A stretch of DNA of 64,000 bases from Rariloculus sp963665575 (GTDB lineage: Bacteria > Pseudomonadota > Gammaproteobacteria > Steroidobacterales > Rariloculaceae). The stretch's first letter is position 1. The number at the start of each line of letters is the position of its first letter. The translations under genes were made by a program, and so were the position numbers. The notes below the pieces were generated by a model that saw nothing but the letters and a program-made list of their open reading frames with translations, did no database searches and was not told the DNA's origin. The stretch covers positions 1,240,001 through 1,304,000 of the forward strand of contig CAXXDW010000006.1 of assembly GCA_963665575.2 (NCBI GenBank). Direction: 5' to 3'. Below, in pieces: positions 10,463 through 18,887 of this stretch.

Positions 10463-12694
10463 ATGAAGGTGCAGGAGCTCAACTTCGACGGCATCGAGCG
10501 CGTACCGATGGCGAGGTTTACCGAGAAGGCCTACCTCGACTATTCGATGTACGTCATTCTCGACCGCGCGCTGCCGCACATCGGCGACGGTCTGAAGCCC
10601 GTGCAGCGGCGCATCGTCTACGCGATGAGCGACCTCGGGCTGTCGTCGGGCTCAAAACCCAAGAAGGCGGCGCGCACGGTCGGCGACGTGCTCGGCAAGT
10701 TTCACCCGCACGGCGATTCGGCGTGCTACGAGGCCATGGTGCACATGGCGCAGCCGTTCAGCTACCGCTACCCGATCGTCGACGGGCATGGCAACTGGGG
10801 CTCGCAGGACGATCCGAAGTCCTTCGCCGCGATGCGCTACACCGAGGCGCGGCTGACCGCCTACGCGCGCGTGCTGCTCGCCGAACTCGGTCAGGGCACC
10901 GTCGACTGGGTGGCGAACTTCGATGGCACGCTCAAGGAACCGACGCTGCTGCCCGCGGCGCTGCCGAACCTGCTGCTCAACGGCACGAGCGGGATCGCCG
11001 TCGGCATGTCGACCGATGTCCCGCCGCACAACATTCGCGAAGTCGCCGCTGCGCTGATCCGGCTGCTGGAACGGCCGCGCAGCACGCTGGCGGACCTCAT
11101 GGAACACATTCGGGGCCCGGACTTTCCGACCGGCGGCATGCTCGTATCGAGCGCGAGCGACATCGAGCAGGTTTACGCGACGGGAACGGGATCGCTGCGC
11201 CTGCGTGCGCGCTGGGAGAAAGAGAACGGCGAGATCGTCGTCACGCAGCTTCCCTTCCAGACTTCCGGCGCCAAGGTGCTGGAACAGATCGCAACGCAGA
11301 TGCGCGCGAAGAAGCTGCCGATGATGGACGACCTGCGCGACGAATCCGACCACGAGTGTCCGACGCGCCTGGTGCTGACGCCGCGTTCGAACCGCGTTGA
11401 CGTTGAAAGGCTCATGAGCCACCTGTTCGCGACGACCGATCTGGAGCGCACGGTGCGCGTCAACTGCAACGTCATCGGTGTCGACGGTCTGCCGCGCGTC
11501 TACGGGCTCAAGGCCCTGCTCGAGGAATGGCTCGGCTTCCGCAAGGCGACCGTGCGGCGCCGGCTCGAGCATCGACTCGACCGCGTGTCGGCGCGCCTGC
11601 ACGTCCTCGACGGCCTCCTGATCGCCTACCTCAACATCGACGAGGTCATCGCGATCATCCGCGAGGAGGACAAGCCCAAGCCGGTCCTGATGCAACGGTT
11701 CCGTCTCACCGATGCGCAGGCGGAATCGATCCTCGAACTGAAGCTGCGGCATCTGGCGAAGCTCGAGGAGATGAAGCTGCGGACCGAGCAGTCCGGACTG
11801 CAGACCGAACGGGAGGAGCTTGAGGCGACGCTGCAATCGCAACAGAAGCTAAACGGCCTCATCAAGCAAGAGATCGCGGAGCTTGCCGAAACGCATGGGG
11901 ACGAGCGGCGCACCGTGATCGAGGAGGATGCGCCGGCGCAGGCGATCGCGGAGTCCGAACTGGTCACGAGCGACCCCGTGACCGTAATCCTGTCCGAGCG
12001 CGGTTGGGCGCGGGCCGCCAAGGGGCATGAGATCGATGCCGAAGCGCTCTCCTACCGGTCGGGGGACGAGTTCCTGGCTGCCGCGCCCGGCCGCAGCAAC
12101 CAGTTTGCGGTATTCATCGACAGTACGGGACGCGCCTACAGCCTGCCGGCGCACACGCTGCCGTCGGCCCGCGGTCAGGGCGAGCCGCTGTCGGGCCATG
12201 TCAATCCGCCGGACGGGGCGAGCTTCCGCACGGTCCTGATCGGCGCCCCAGAGGACCGCTGGATTCTCGCTTCGTCGGCCGGCTACGGGTTCGTCGTCAG
12301 GCTTTCGGATCTGCATTCGCGCACCAAGGCCGGCAAGGCGGTGCTGCGCGTGCCCAAGGGGCATACCGTCATCGCGGCGGCGCCTGTCGAAGAGAAGGCC
12401 AGATGGATCGCCGCGGCATCGACCGACGGGCGCCTGCTGGCATTCGATCTCGAGGAGTTGCCCGAACTCGGCAAGGGCAAGGGAGTCAGGATCATGGGCT
12501 TGCCGCCGGCCTCGGGCGCGACGCTTGCAGGCGTGTGCGCCTTCGGCGAGCGCGGGCGTGTCAGGATCAAGGCCCTGGACCGCTGGATGACGCTCAAATT
12601 CAAGGATCTCGACCGCTACCGCGGCAACCGGGGCCGCCGCGGCCTGCTGTTGCCGCGCGGCTGGCAGAAGGTCGAGCGCGTGGCCACCGGGTGA
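10463..12694 (+). CDS. parC: DNA topoisomerase IV subunit A
   Basis: DNA cleavage-rejoining subunit of topoisomerase IV. The catalytic tyrosine is Tyr126 in MRYTEARLT. The quinolone-determining region reads KFHPHGDSACYEAM with Ser86 and Glu90, equivalent to the wild-type Ser80/Glu84 of E. coli, so no resistance substitution is present at these sites. A coiled-coil arm is seen near residues 420-490, followed by a C-terminal beta-pinwheel with weak repeats. Start ATG 10463 is preferred over the longer frame from 10409 because MKVQELNFDGIERVPM matches family N-termini. 743 residues. Confidence 0.96.
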   Translation: MKVQELNFDGIERVPMARFTEKAYLDYSMYVILDRALPHIGDGLKPVQRRIVYAMSDLGLSSGSKPKKAARTVGDVLGKFHPHGDSACYEAMVHMAQPFSYRYPIVDGHGNWGSQDDPKSFAAMRYTEARLTAYARVLLAELGQGTVDWVANFDGTLKEPTLLPAALPNLLLNGTSGIAVGMSTDVPPHNIREVAAALIRLLERPRSTLADLMEHIRGPDFPTGGMLVSSASDIEQVYATGTGSLRLRARWEKENGEIVVTQLPFQTSGAKVLEQIATQMRAKKLPMMDDLRDESDHECPTRLVLTPRSNRVDVERLMSHLFATTDLERTVRVNCNVIGVDGLPRVYGLKALLEEWLGFRKATVRRRLEHRLDRVSARLHVLDGLLIAYLNIDEVIAIIREEDKPKPVLMQRFRLTDAQAESILELKLRHLAKLEEMKLRTEQSGLQTEREELEATLQSQQKLNGLIKQEIAELAETHGDERRTVIEEDAPAQAIAESELVTSDPVTVILSERGWARAAKGHEIDAEALSYRSGDEFLAAAPGRSNQFAVFIDSTGRAYSLPAHTLPSARGQGEPLSGHVNPPDGASFRTVLIGAPEDRWILASSAGYGFVVRLSDLHSRTKAGKAVLRVPKGHTVIAAAPVEEKARWIAAASTDGRLLAFDLEELPELGKGKGVRIMGLPPASGATLAGVCAFGERGRVRIKALDRWMTLKFKDLDRYRGNRGRRGLLLPRGWQKVERVATG

Positions 12695-12788
12695 CGGCTG
12701 CGCGCGTCCTGTCCTCCGGGGTTCAGTTTCGACACCAGGCCGGCGGCGAGTTCGCGGTATGCCTGCGCCGCGCGGTATGACGCGCGCT

Positions 12789-13820
12789 TCAGAGTGGCAT
12801 CTTGCTGGACGCACCGGGAACCTCGCGTACCAGCTTCGGCACGAGGTAGCCGGGAAGTTCCGCCCTCAGGTCGCCCAGCAATGAGCGCGCACGCTCGTCG
12901 CCGACCTCGAAATGCGCCGTGCCCGTGACCGGGTCGAGCATGTTCAGGTAGTAGGGCAGCACGCCGCAGTCGAAGAGGCGGTGGCTCAGGCTCGCGAGCG
13001 TTGCCACATCGTCGTTGATGCCGCGAAGAAGCACTGACTGGTTGAGCAGCAGATCCGCAGGCTCCGCCAGGTTCCGAAGCGCGGCCTCGACGCTGCCGTC
13101 GAGTTCGTTGGCGTGGTTGCAGTGAACGACGACGACGAGTTTCGCGGAACTGCGCCGGAGTAGCGCGAGCAGTCCGGCATCGACTCGCTCCGGGATCGTG
13201 ATCGGGAAGCGCGTGTGGATGCGGATGCTGCGTACCGACTCGATCGTCTGAAGCGCGTCGAACAGCGTTTCGAGATTCCGGTTCGAGACGCTGAGCGGAT
13301 CGCCTCCGCTCAGTATGACCTCGCCGATATCGCCCACAGCTCGCAGCCTGCCGATTGCGTTCTCCCAACCATGGCGGGACGCGAGCTGCTGCGCATAGGG
13401 GAACTCGCGCCTGAAGCAATAGCGGCAATGGACGGGGCAGGCGCCGCTCGCGATCAGGAGCGTGCGCCCCCGGTACTTGCGGATGACGCCATCGTCGGCG
13501 ATGGCCCGTTCGCTGAGCGGATCCGCGCTGTATCCGGCGGCAGGAACCTCTTCCTCGGCCCGGGGCAGAACCTGCAGCAGCAGCGGATCGTCGATGTCGC
13601 GTTTCTTCATTCGCGCCACGAAGCCACGCGGCACGAGCAGCGCAAAGCCGCTCTCGCAGGCCACGGCGCGCAGACTTGCGGCCTCGATCTCGAGCAGCCC
13701 GGCCAGTTCGTCGATGTCCCGCACGGCGTCCTGCAGCACGCGTTGCCAGGACAGGTGGTCGTGCCCGCGCAGGTCAATGGCGCCGGTGGCCGCAGGGTCG
13801 TTCGAAGGTCGCTCAAACAT
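12789..13820 (-). CDS. epmB: EF-P (R)-beta-lysine synthase, lysine 2,3-aminomutase family
   Basis: Radical SAM and PLP enzyme that isomerises L-lysine to (R)-beta-lysine, the substrate for modifying EF-P. The iron-sulfur motif is ACPVHCRYCFRREFPY with Cys128, Cys132 and Cys135. GEVILSGGDPLSVSN binds SAM. The terminal KMPL contains the likely PLP lysine. I chose ATG 13820 (MFERPSND) because upstream sequence in the open frame to 14231 is not EpmB-like and is intergenic. 343 residues. Divergent from efp, with epmA just past efp, so all three partners of the pathway lie together. It converges with parC across 94 bp. Confidence 0.95.
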   Translation of the reverse strand: MFERPSNDPAATGAIDLRGHDHLSWQRVLQDAVRDIDELAGLLEIEAASLRAVACESGFALLVPRGFVARMKKRDIDDPLLLQVLPRAEEEVPAAGYSADPLSERAIADDGVIRKYRGRTLLIASGACPVHCRYCFRREFPYAQQLASRHGWENAIGRLRAVGDIGEVILSGGDPLSVSNRNLETLFDALQTIESVRSIRIHTRFPITIPERVDAGLLALLRRSSAKLVVVVHCNHANELDGSVEAALRNLAEPADLLLNQSVLLRGINDDVATLASLSHRLFDCGVLPYYLNMLDPVTGTAHFEVGDERARSLLGDLRAELPGYLVPKLVREVPGASSKMPL

Positions 13821-14229
13821 GTGCAAAGTTGTCACTTGACGCAGCCTTATGTCGCTCTGGAAGCAGGTCTCGCAAGGTAGCAGCGTCCATTCAGTAACGT
13901 ACTTGATTCTCCGTCTGCGCTTCGCGCATGGGGGGTGGCCTTGCCGGGAGGCTGCAGCAATTCCCATTATGCCCGTCAGCTCCGTGCACGGGACGGATCC
14001 GGCGGTCGATCTGGCCCGGATTGACTTGGACAGGTGGAGTGTCTTGCGCCAGGCAGTGAAGTCCGACGTCAAAGTTGGAATTGCCGCGGAGGCCGTCGAC
14101 AGGTTCGTTTCGTTCATCGTTGCAGGTATCATCCGGCGTTGCGCCGGGCGCGGCCGGCCCCGCCGGCACGACGCGCTGTCAGGCGACCACGATACCGCTC
14201 CGACCCCTGCTACGGATTTCGACCCGCCC
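13821..14229. other. Divergent epmB-efp intergenic region
   Basis: No recognised gene in 409 bp. It must hold epmB and efp promoters and it contains one copy of a dispersed ~120-bp element at 13968-14088. The efp frame is open upstream to 13849, but the encoded sequence does not resemble EF-P or another known protein. Confidence 0.5.
13968..14088 (+). repeat. Dispersed ~120-bp element, copy 1 (upstream of efp)
   Basis: Aligns without gaps, at roughly 75% identity by eye, to the minus strand of 30220-30342. Best-conserved blocks are TGCACGGGACGGAT, GGCGGTCGAT, GCCCGGATTGA, GTGAAGTC and GAATTGCCGC. In both copies the element points towards a downstream gene (efp here, a cyclophilin there). It could be a mobile non-coding repeat, a leader RNA, or a regulator-binding array. 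Confidence 0.6.
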
Positions 14230-14799
14230 ATGGCCAGTTACAACACCAACGAGTTTCGCGGTGGCCTGAAGATCATCATCGACTCCGACCCCTGCGTGAT
14301 CATCGAGAATGAGTTCGTCAAGCCCGGCAAGGGGCAGGCCTTCAACCGCGTCAAGATCCGCAATCTCAAGACGGGCCGGGTCGTCGACCGCACGTTCAAG
14401 TCGGGCGAGTCCGTCGAGGCCGCCGATGTGGTCGAGCAGGAGATGGAATACCTGTATACGGACGGCGATCTCTGGCACTTCATGGTCGCCGATACCTACG
14501 AGCAGTTCGCCGCGGACAGGTCCGCCATTGGCGATGGCGAGCAATGGCTCAAGGAGCAGGGCGTTTGCCTCGTGACGCTCTGGAACGGTTCGCCGTTGCT
14601 CGTCGCGCCGCCAAACTTCGTGGAACTCGAAATCGTGGAGACCGATCCCGGCGTGCGCGGCGATACGGCGCAAGGCGGCGTCAAGCCGGCGCGGCTCGAC
14701 ACCGGAGCCGTGGTACGTGTGCCGTTGTTCGTGGAGCAGGGGGAGATCGTCCGGGTCGATACGCGCACGGGTGAGTATGTCTCACGAGTGAAGGACTGA
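14230..14799 (+). CDS. efp: Translation elongation factor P
   Basis: Binds between the P and E sites of ribosomes stalled on polyproline stretches and promotes peptide bond formation. 189 residues in three beta-barrel domains. The modifiable lysine is Lys34 in FVKPGKGQAFNR, and the following residues match E. coli-type, lysylated EF-P. The C-terminal signature is DTRTGEYVSRVKD. Start ATG 14230 (MASYNTNEFRGGLK). Flanked by epmB and epmA, the enzymes that make and attach beta-lysine, so Lys34 is almost certainly beta-lysylated. No gene for the hydroxylase EpmC was seen here. Confidence 0.96.
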   Translation: MASYNTNEFRGGLKIIIDSDPCVIIENEFVKPGKGQAFNRVKIRNLKTGRVVDRTFKSGESVEAADVVEQEMEYLYTDGDLWHFMVADTYEQFAADRSAIGDGEQWLKEQGVCLVTLWNGSPLLVAPPNFVELEIVETDPGVRGDTAQGGVKPARLDTGAVVRVPLFVEQGEIVRVDTRTGEYVSRVKD

Positions 14800-14833
14800 C
14801 CGTAGTCCGCGACGGCTTCGATTCGCATACGCT

Positions 14834-15778
14834 TTATCGGTGGGCGAAACTCATTGTCGCGGCGACGTTGTCGAGCCCCGCGGCAAGCGCAACGAGCCGG
14901 TCGACGCCGACCGCGACCCCTGCGCAGGGCGGGAGTCCGTGCTTGAGAGCATCGAGGAACGCGTCGTCGAGCGGCGCGACCGGCTGGCCTCGTGCGCGCC
15001 GCGTTTCGATTTCCCGAACGAACCTGGCGCGTTGCTCGGCTGCGTCGGTCAACTCGCGGAAGCCGTTGGCGAGTTCGATGCCGCCAGCGAACGCTTCGAA
15101 CCGTGCGGCCACCGGAGGCGTCTGCGGCTTGATTGCGGCAAGCGCGGCCTGGCTTGCCGGAAAGTCGTAGACGAAAGTCAGCGCGCCGGGATCGAACCGG
15201 GCGGCGACAGCCTCACTGAAAGCGAGGTCGAGCAGGCCGTCGCGGTCGAGCCCCTCGGGCACGTCGATGCCGAGGCTTGCCAGACATCCGGGCAGTCCTG
15301 ACAGATTCCCGTGCAGATCGATGCCGAGGCGGCGTTCAAACGCGTCCGCGTAGCTCAGGCGCGAGCAGGGCCCGGCGAGCACCGATTCCCCCACCGCACG
15401 TTTGATGAGTTCGTTCACCTCGTCCATCAGAACGGTCTCGTCCCAGTCCACGCGGTACCACTCGAGCATGGTGAACTCCGGCTGGTGCCAGCGGCCGAGT
15501 TCGCCGTCGCGAAAGACTCGGCAGATCTGGTAACAGTCGCCGACGCCGGCAGCCAGCAGGCGCTTCATGGCGTATTCGGGCGAGGTGTGCAGCCAGTAAC
15601 GGCGTCCGCCGAGGCTTGCAGTGATGCTTTCGAGGGCCGGGTCGCTGATCCCCGCGGTCGACAGCGCCGGCGTTTCGACTTCGAGCACGCCGCGCCCGGT
15701 GAAGAACTCGCGGATGCGGGCGAGCAGGGCGGCGCGTGCGCGCAGCAAAGCGGGTGTTGCGGACAGCGAACAGGTCAC
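14834..15778 (-). CDS. epmA: EF-P lysyltransferase (EF-P--(R)-beta-lysine ligase)
   Basis: Class II aminoacyl-tRNA synthetase-like enzyme that ligates beta-lysine to EF-P Lys34. It resembles the catalytic core of LysRS without the anticodon-binding domain. Motif 2 region: FRDGELGRWHQPEFTMLEWYR. Motif 3 region: GVAVGVDRLVALA near the C-terminus. GIELANGFRELTD and LHTSPEYAMKRLLAAG are typical of the GenX/PoxA group. 314 residues. Convergent with efp, with 34 bp between them. Confidence 0.95.
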   Translation of the reverse strand: MTCSLSATPALLRARAALLARIREFFTGRGVLEVETPALSTAGISDPALESITASLGGRRYWLHTSPEYAMKRLLAAGVGDCYQICRVFRDGELGRWHQPEFTMLEWYRVDWDETVLMDEVNELIKRAVGESVLAGPCSRLSYADAFERRLGIDLHGNLSGLPGCLASLGIDVPEGLDRDGLLDLAFSEAVAARFDPGALTFVYDFPASQAALAAIKPQTPPVAARFEAFAGGIELANGFRELTDAAEQRARFVREIETRRARGQPVAPLDDAFLDALKHGLPPCAGVAVGVDRLVALAAGLDNVAATMSFAHR

Positions 15779-15997
15779 GGCTGCTCAGTTTCCACAGTGC
15801 GTCGCAGACAGTGGTAACGTCACTTTACTTGCTCGGTTCCCGGCGGAAGTCACGGCAACGGATCTATCTCGCCGTCCGTTGAACTCGCGGCTCTCGGCGC
15901 GATGGCGACGGTCGATTGTCGGTTGCCGACTGCACCATTGTGGCGTCGTGCGCCGATCTCGCGGCGATGCGCACAGCACGTACGACACGCGAACAGT

Positions 15998-16867
15998 TCA
16001 GGTTCCGGCGGTCGGCGTCAAGGTGCCGATCCGCACACCCATCCTGAGTGTCTGGCCGCGTACGAGCGCTTCGTCCCAGACCGCGGCGCCACGTGCGAAC
16101 ACGACGATCACCGTGGACCCCAGATTGAATCGCCCGATCTCCTCGCCTCGGGCGTAGGCGACCGGTTCAGACTCCTTCCAATGTCTGCCAGGGCCGCTTG
16201 CAATCTCGCCGAGTCTGGCCGTGCTGATGCTCGAAACGTTGAGCGCGCCAACGAGTACGACCGCCGCGTGGCCGAACTCGCCCTCGAACCGGCATGCGAC
16301 GCGCTCGTTGCGGCAAAACAGTCGATCGACGACGCTGGCGGTGGCCTCGTTGACCGCGAACCGCCGTCCCGGGATATAGCGTGTCGACGCAAGGCGGCCC
16401 GCCACCGGGGCGTGCACGCGGTGGTAATCGCGCGGCGCGAGATACACGGTCGCAAACGTCCCGCCCATGAACGGCGCGACAGCGGCACCGTCCTCGCCGA
16501 GCAGTTCGGCGATCGGGTAGCGCATCCCCTTGGCCTGCAGGAGGGTTCCGTCGGCGATCGTGCCGAATTCCGTGAGCCTGCCGTCGGCCGGCGCAACGAT
16601 CGAGTGCTCGCCGGCGGCAACCGGTCGCACGCCTTCCCGCAGCTCGCGCGTGAAGAAAGCGTTGAAGGTCGGGTAGGCGTCGCTGCCGGCAAGCGCGGCC
16701 TCGCTCACATCGATCGCGTAACGCCTGCTGAACCAGCGGATCAGCGCGTTCTTGACGAGGCGGTTCTCGGAGCGCGCGATTCGGTAAATGAGCGCACACG
16801 ACAAGCGCTGCGGCAGCAGCAACTGCAGCGCCACGAATAGCCTTCTCTGCCAACACCGTTGCGACAT
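15998..16867 (-). CDS. psd: Phosphatidylserine decarboxylase proenzyme
   Basis: Membrane-associated enzyme that makes phosphatidylethanolamine. The proenzyme self-cleaves at the LGST motif, here in GRFNLGSTVIVVF, turning the serine into the pyruvoyl cofactor of the alpha chain. Other family segments: FNAFFTRELREGVRP, VAPADGRLTEFG and YLAPRDYHRVHAPVAG with the conserved His. 289 residues, the length of the proteobacterial type I enzyme. A 219-bp gap without a gene separates it from epmA. Confidence 0.95.
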   Translation of the reverse strand: MSQRCWQRRLFVALQLLLPQRLSCALIYRIARSENRLVKNALIRWFSRRYAIDVSEAALAGSDAYPTFNAFFTRELREGVRPVAAGEHSIVAPADGRLTEFGTIADGTLLQAKGMRYPIAELLGEDGAAVAPFMGGTFATVYLAPRDYHRVHAPVAGRLASTRYIPGRRFAVNEATASVVDRLFCRNERVACRFEGEFGHAAVVLVGALNVSSISTARLGEIASGPGRHWKESEPVAYARGEEIGRFNLGSTVIVVFARGAAVWDEALVRGQTLRMGVRIGTLTPTAGT

Positions 16868-16973
16868 TGCCTAACTTCGGAACCCGTGCAGGGCGCGGGA
16901 AGAACAATGATGAGCGCTGGCCGACGCTGTCTGACCGGCACACGCGTGCGTCATACGCGCAGTCGCGCCGCAA

Positions 16974-17624
16974 TCATGAACGCGGCCGCGTCCCCAGGCG
17001 TCTGCGGATTCGGACCACGTCCGTTGCGATCGCGCCGGCGTCGTGCGACGAACCGGTGAACACGGCCACGAGCTCGGCCTCGGGACCAATCACGTAGACC
17101 GTGCCGTTGTGGATCACGTTGTAGTACTCGCCGTCGCGCTCGTTCTTTTGCACCGTGACGCCGAGCCTCCCGAGCAGCGGCGCGAGCGCCTCGTCCGACC
17201 CGGTGATTCCGGTAAAGTCGGTATCGAAGTTGCCGATGTATTCGCGGATGCGCTCGGGCGTGTCGCGATACGGGTCGACGCTCACGAAGACGACGTCAGG
17301 CACGAGTTCCGGCGCGAGCATTTCCACTTCGGCGCGCGCGCGGGCGAGCACCTGCAGCGTCAGCGGACAGATGTCCGGACAATACGTGAATCCGAAAAAC
17401 ATCAGGCTGAATCTGCCTTCGAGATCGGCGGTCGTGAAGGTGTTGCCGGCGTGATCGACGAGCGTGGCCTCGGGGAGCTCGAGCGGGGGCGTCAGCACCG
17501 TGGCGAGTTCCGGTTCGGGAACCCGCTCGCGCGCCATGAGCGCAAACAGCATCGCGATGCCGACCGCGAGCCCCGCGGCGACCAGGAGCGTAACGGTAAG
17601 GTTGCGGACTGCTTTGCCGGTCAC
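16974..17624 (-). CDS. SCO1/SenC family copper chaperone
   Basis: Inner-membrane-anchored thioredoxin-fold protein that delivers copper to the Cu-A site of cytochrome c oxidase or acts as a thiol reductase there. An N-terminal membrane anchor is seen at residues 8-31 (LTVTLLVAAGLAVGIAMLFAL). The copper ligands are the two cysteines of FTYCPDICP and a His in YNVIHNGTVYVIGP. 216 residues. No cytochrome oxidase gene lies nearby in the window. Upstream lies a 15-bp tandem array. Confidence 0.92.
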   Translation of the reverse strand: MTGKAVRNLTVTLLVAAGLAVGIAMLFALMARERVPEPELATVLTPPLELPEATLVDHAGNTFTTADLEGRFSLMFFGFTYCPDICPLTLQVLARARAEVEMLAPELVPDVVFVSVDPYRDTPERIREYIGNFDTDFTGITGSDEALAPLLGRLGVTVQKNERDGEYYNVIHNGTVYVIGPEAELVAVFTGSSHDAGAIATDVVRIRRRLGTRPRS

Positions 17625-17640
17625 ACAGTAATTATCTCAG

Positions 17641-17762
17641 CAAGCCCCTTGCGCTGTAACCCCTCGCGTTGCAGCCCCTTGCACTGCAGCCGCTTGCGCC
17701 GCAGCCGCGCGCGCCGCAACGCCCTGCGCTGTAACCCGGCGCGAGGCAAGCCCCTTGCATCC
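17641..17762. repeat. Degenerate 15-bp tandem array
   Basis: About eight imperfect units of consensus CAGCCCCTTGCGCTG occupy the gap between the divergent sco and prmB genes. Units run 16, then six times 15, then 16 bp; the first and last share the first 14 bases CAAGCCCCTTGCRY. No protein-coding role is evident. Such arrays change copy number by slippage and could alter spacing between the two promoters. Confidence 0.75.
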
Positions 17763-17809
17763 CAGGCTCAAGTTGCCGGCAATCGTGTAACGCATATCAT
17801 CGCCGTCCC

Positions 17810-18751
17810 ATGAACCACGCCGAACTTCGCGAGCGGCTCCAACGCGCCGGGAGCCACGACGATTGGGTCGCGGCGCTGGCCGCGTACTTCGACAGCCACG
17901 AACTCGTCTTCGGCCACGGCACCGAGAACTCCGCGGACGAAGCGTTCTGGCTGCTGCGCCACCAGCAAGGCTGGCGCGACGAACTCTGGAATGCCCCGCC
18001 GGACCGCTCGCTGATCGGTCCTGTCGTCGACCTCGCCGTCAGGCGCGTGCGCGAACGCAAGCCGCTCGCCTACCTGCTCGGCGAGGCCCGGTTTGCGGGC
18101 TTGCGATTCACGGTCGACGAACGCGTGCTCGTGCCGCGCTCGCCGCTGGCCGAACTGATCGAGCGCGGGCTCGCGCCATGGTGTGCGCTCAAACCCGGCG
18201 ATCGGATACTCGACGTCGGAACGGGCAGCGGCTGCCTTGCCATTGCCGTCGCGGTTCATTGTCCCGGGACGCTCGTCGATGCGACGGACATCGCGGCCGA
18301 TGCGCTCGCCGTCGCCGCCGATAATGTCGCGCGGCACGGCTTGCAGGAGCGCGTCAGGCTGCACCGCTCGGACCTCTTTCCGGATACGGCCGAGCGCTAT
18401 CGCGTTATCATGTCGAATCCGCCGTACGTGCCCGCGGCCGAGATCGGGTCTCTGCCGCCGGAGTACGCACACGAGCCCGAACTCGCATTGCGGGGTGACG
18501 CCGAAGGCCTGGGGCCCACGCTGAGATTGCTCGATCGCGCGCCCGAGCATCTCGCGCCCGATGGCGTCGTGATCGTCGAGGTTGGCGACGGGGCCGAGGC
18601 GCTCATGAAGGCTCGGCCGCGATTGCCCTTCGTCTGGGTCGAGTTCGGACGTGGCGGACGTGGCGTCTTTGTGCTTGAGGCGGATGATCTGCGCCGGCGC
18701 GAGCACACAGTTCAGGGCCGGCGGAACCGGCCAGGCGACGGGACGATTTGA
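17810..18751 (+). CDS. prmB: Ribosomal protein L3 glutamine N5-methyltransferase
   Basis: SAM-dependent methyltransferase that modifies a glutamine of ribosomal protein L3 (HemK family). An N-terminal helical domain is followed by the SAM motif ILDVGTGSGCLAIAVA and the catalytic NPPY in VIMSNPPYVPAAEI. 313 residues. PrmB rather than PrmC is suggested by the neighbouring aroC, the classical partner, and the N-terminal MNHAELRERLQ type. The last ~11 codons lie inside unit 1 of a 57-bp tandem repeat, so the C-terminal GRRNRPGDGTI is repeat-encoded. Confidence 0.93.
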   Translation: MNHAELRERLQRAGSHDDWVAALAAYFDSHELVFGHGTENSADEAFWLLRHQQGWRDELWNAPPDRSLIGPVVDLAVRRVRERKPLAYLLGEARFAGLRFTVDERVLVPRSPLAELIERGLAPWCALKPGDRILDVGTGSGCLAIAVAVHCPGTLVDATDIAADALAVAADNVARHGLQERVRLHRSDLFPDTAERYRVIMSNPPYVPAAEIGSLPPEYAHEPELALRGDAEGLGPTLRLLDRAPEHLAPDGVVIVEVGDGAEALMKARPRLPFVWVEFGRGGRGVFVLEADDLRRREHTVQGRRNRPGDGTI

Positions 18752-18887
18752 GCGACGGTGGGCGACACTCGGAGCCGGCGGAACCGGCCGGGCGACAGGG
18801 CGATTTGAACGATGGCGGCTGACACTCGGGGCCGGCGGAACCAGGCAGGCGACAGGACGATTTGAGCGATGGCGGGCGATACCTTCG
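18717..18887. repeat. 57-bp tandem triplication spanning the prmB stop and aroC start
   Basis: Three consecutive units start at 18717, 18774 and 18831, each beginning GCCGGCGGAACC. Unit 1 contains the prmB stop (ATTTGA) and unit 3 contains the aroC start (GATTTGAGCGATGGCGGG). Unit 2 carries both signals and would encode only a 17-residue peptide ending in-frame at the unit 3 TGA. The ancestral prmB/aroC junction has therefore been copied twice. Confidence 0.9.

Noticed and set aside
13849..14229. Upstream extension of efp or a separate small protein (~127 codons)
   Set aside because: Open frame continues into efp, but EF-P starts at a conserved MASYNTNEFR and the upstream sequence contains a non-coding repeat shared with another locus in a frame that ends early there.
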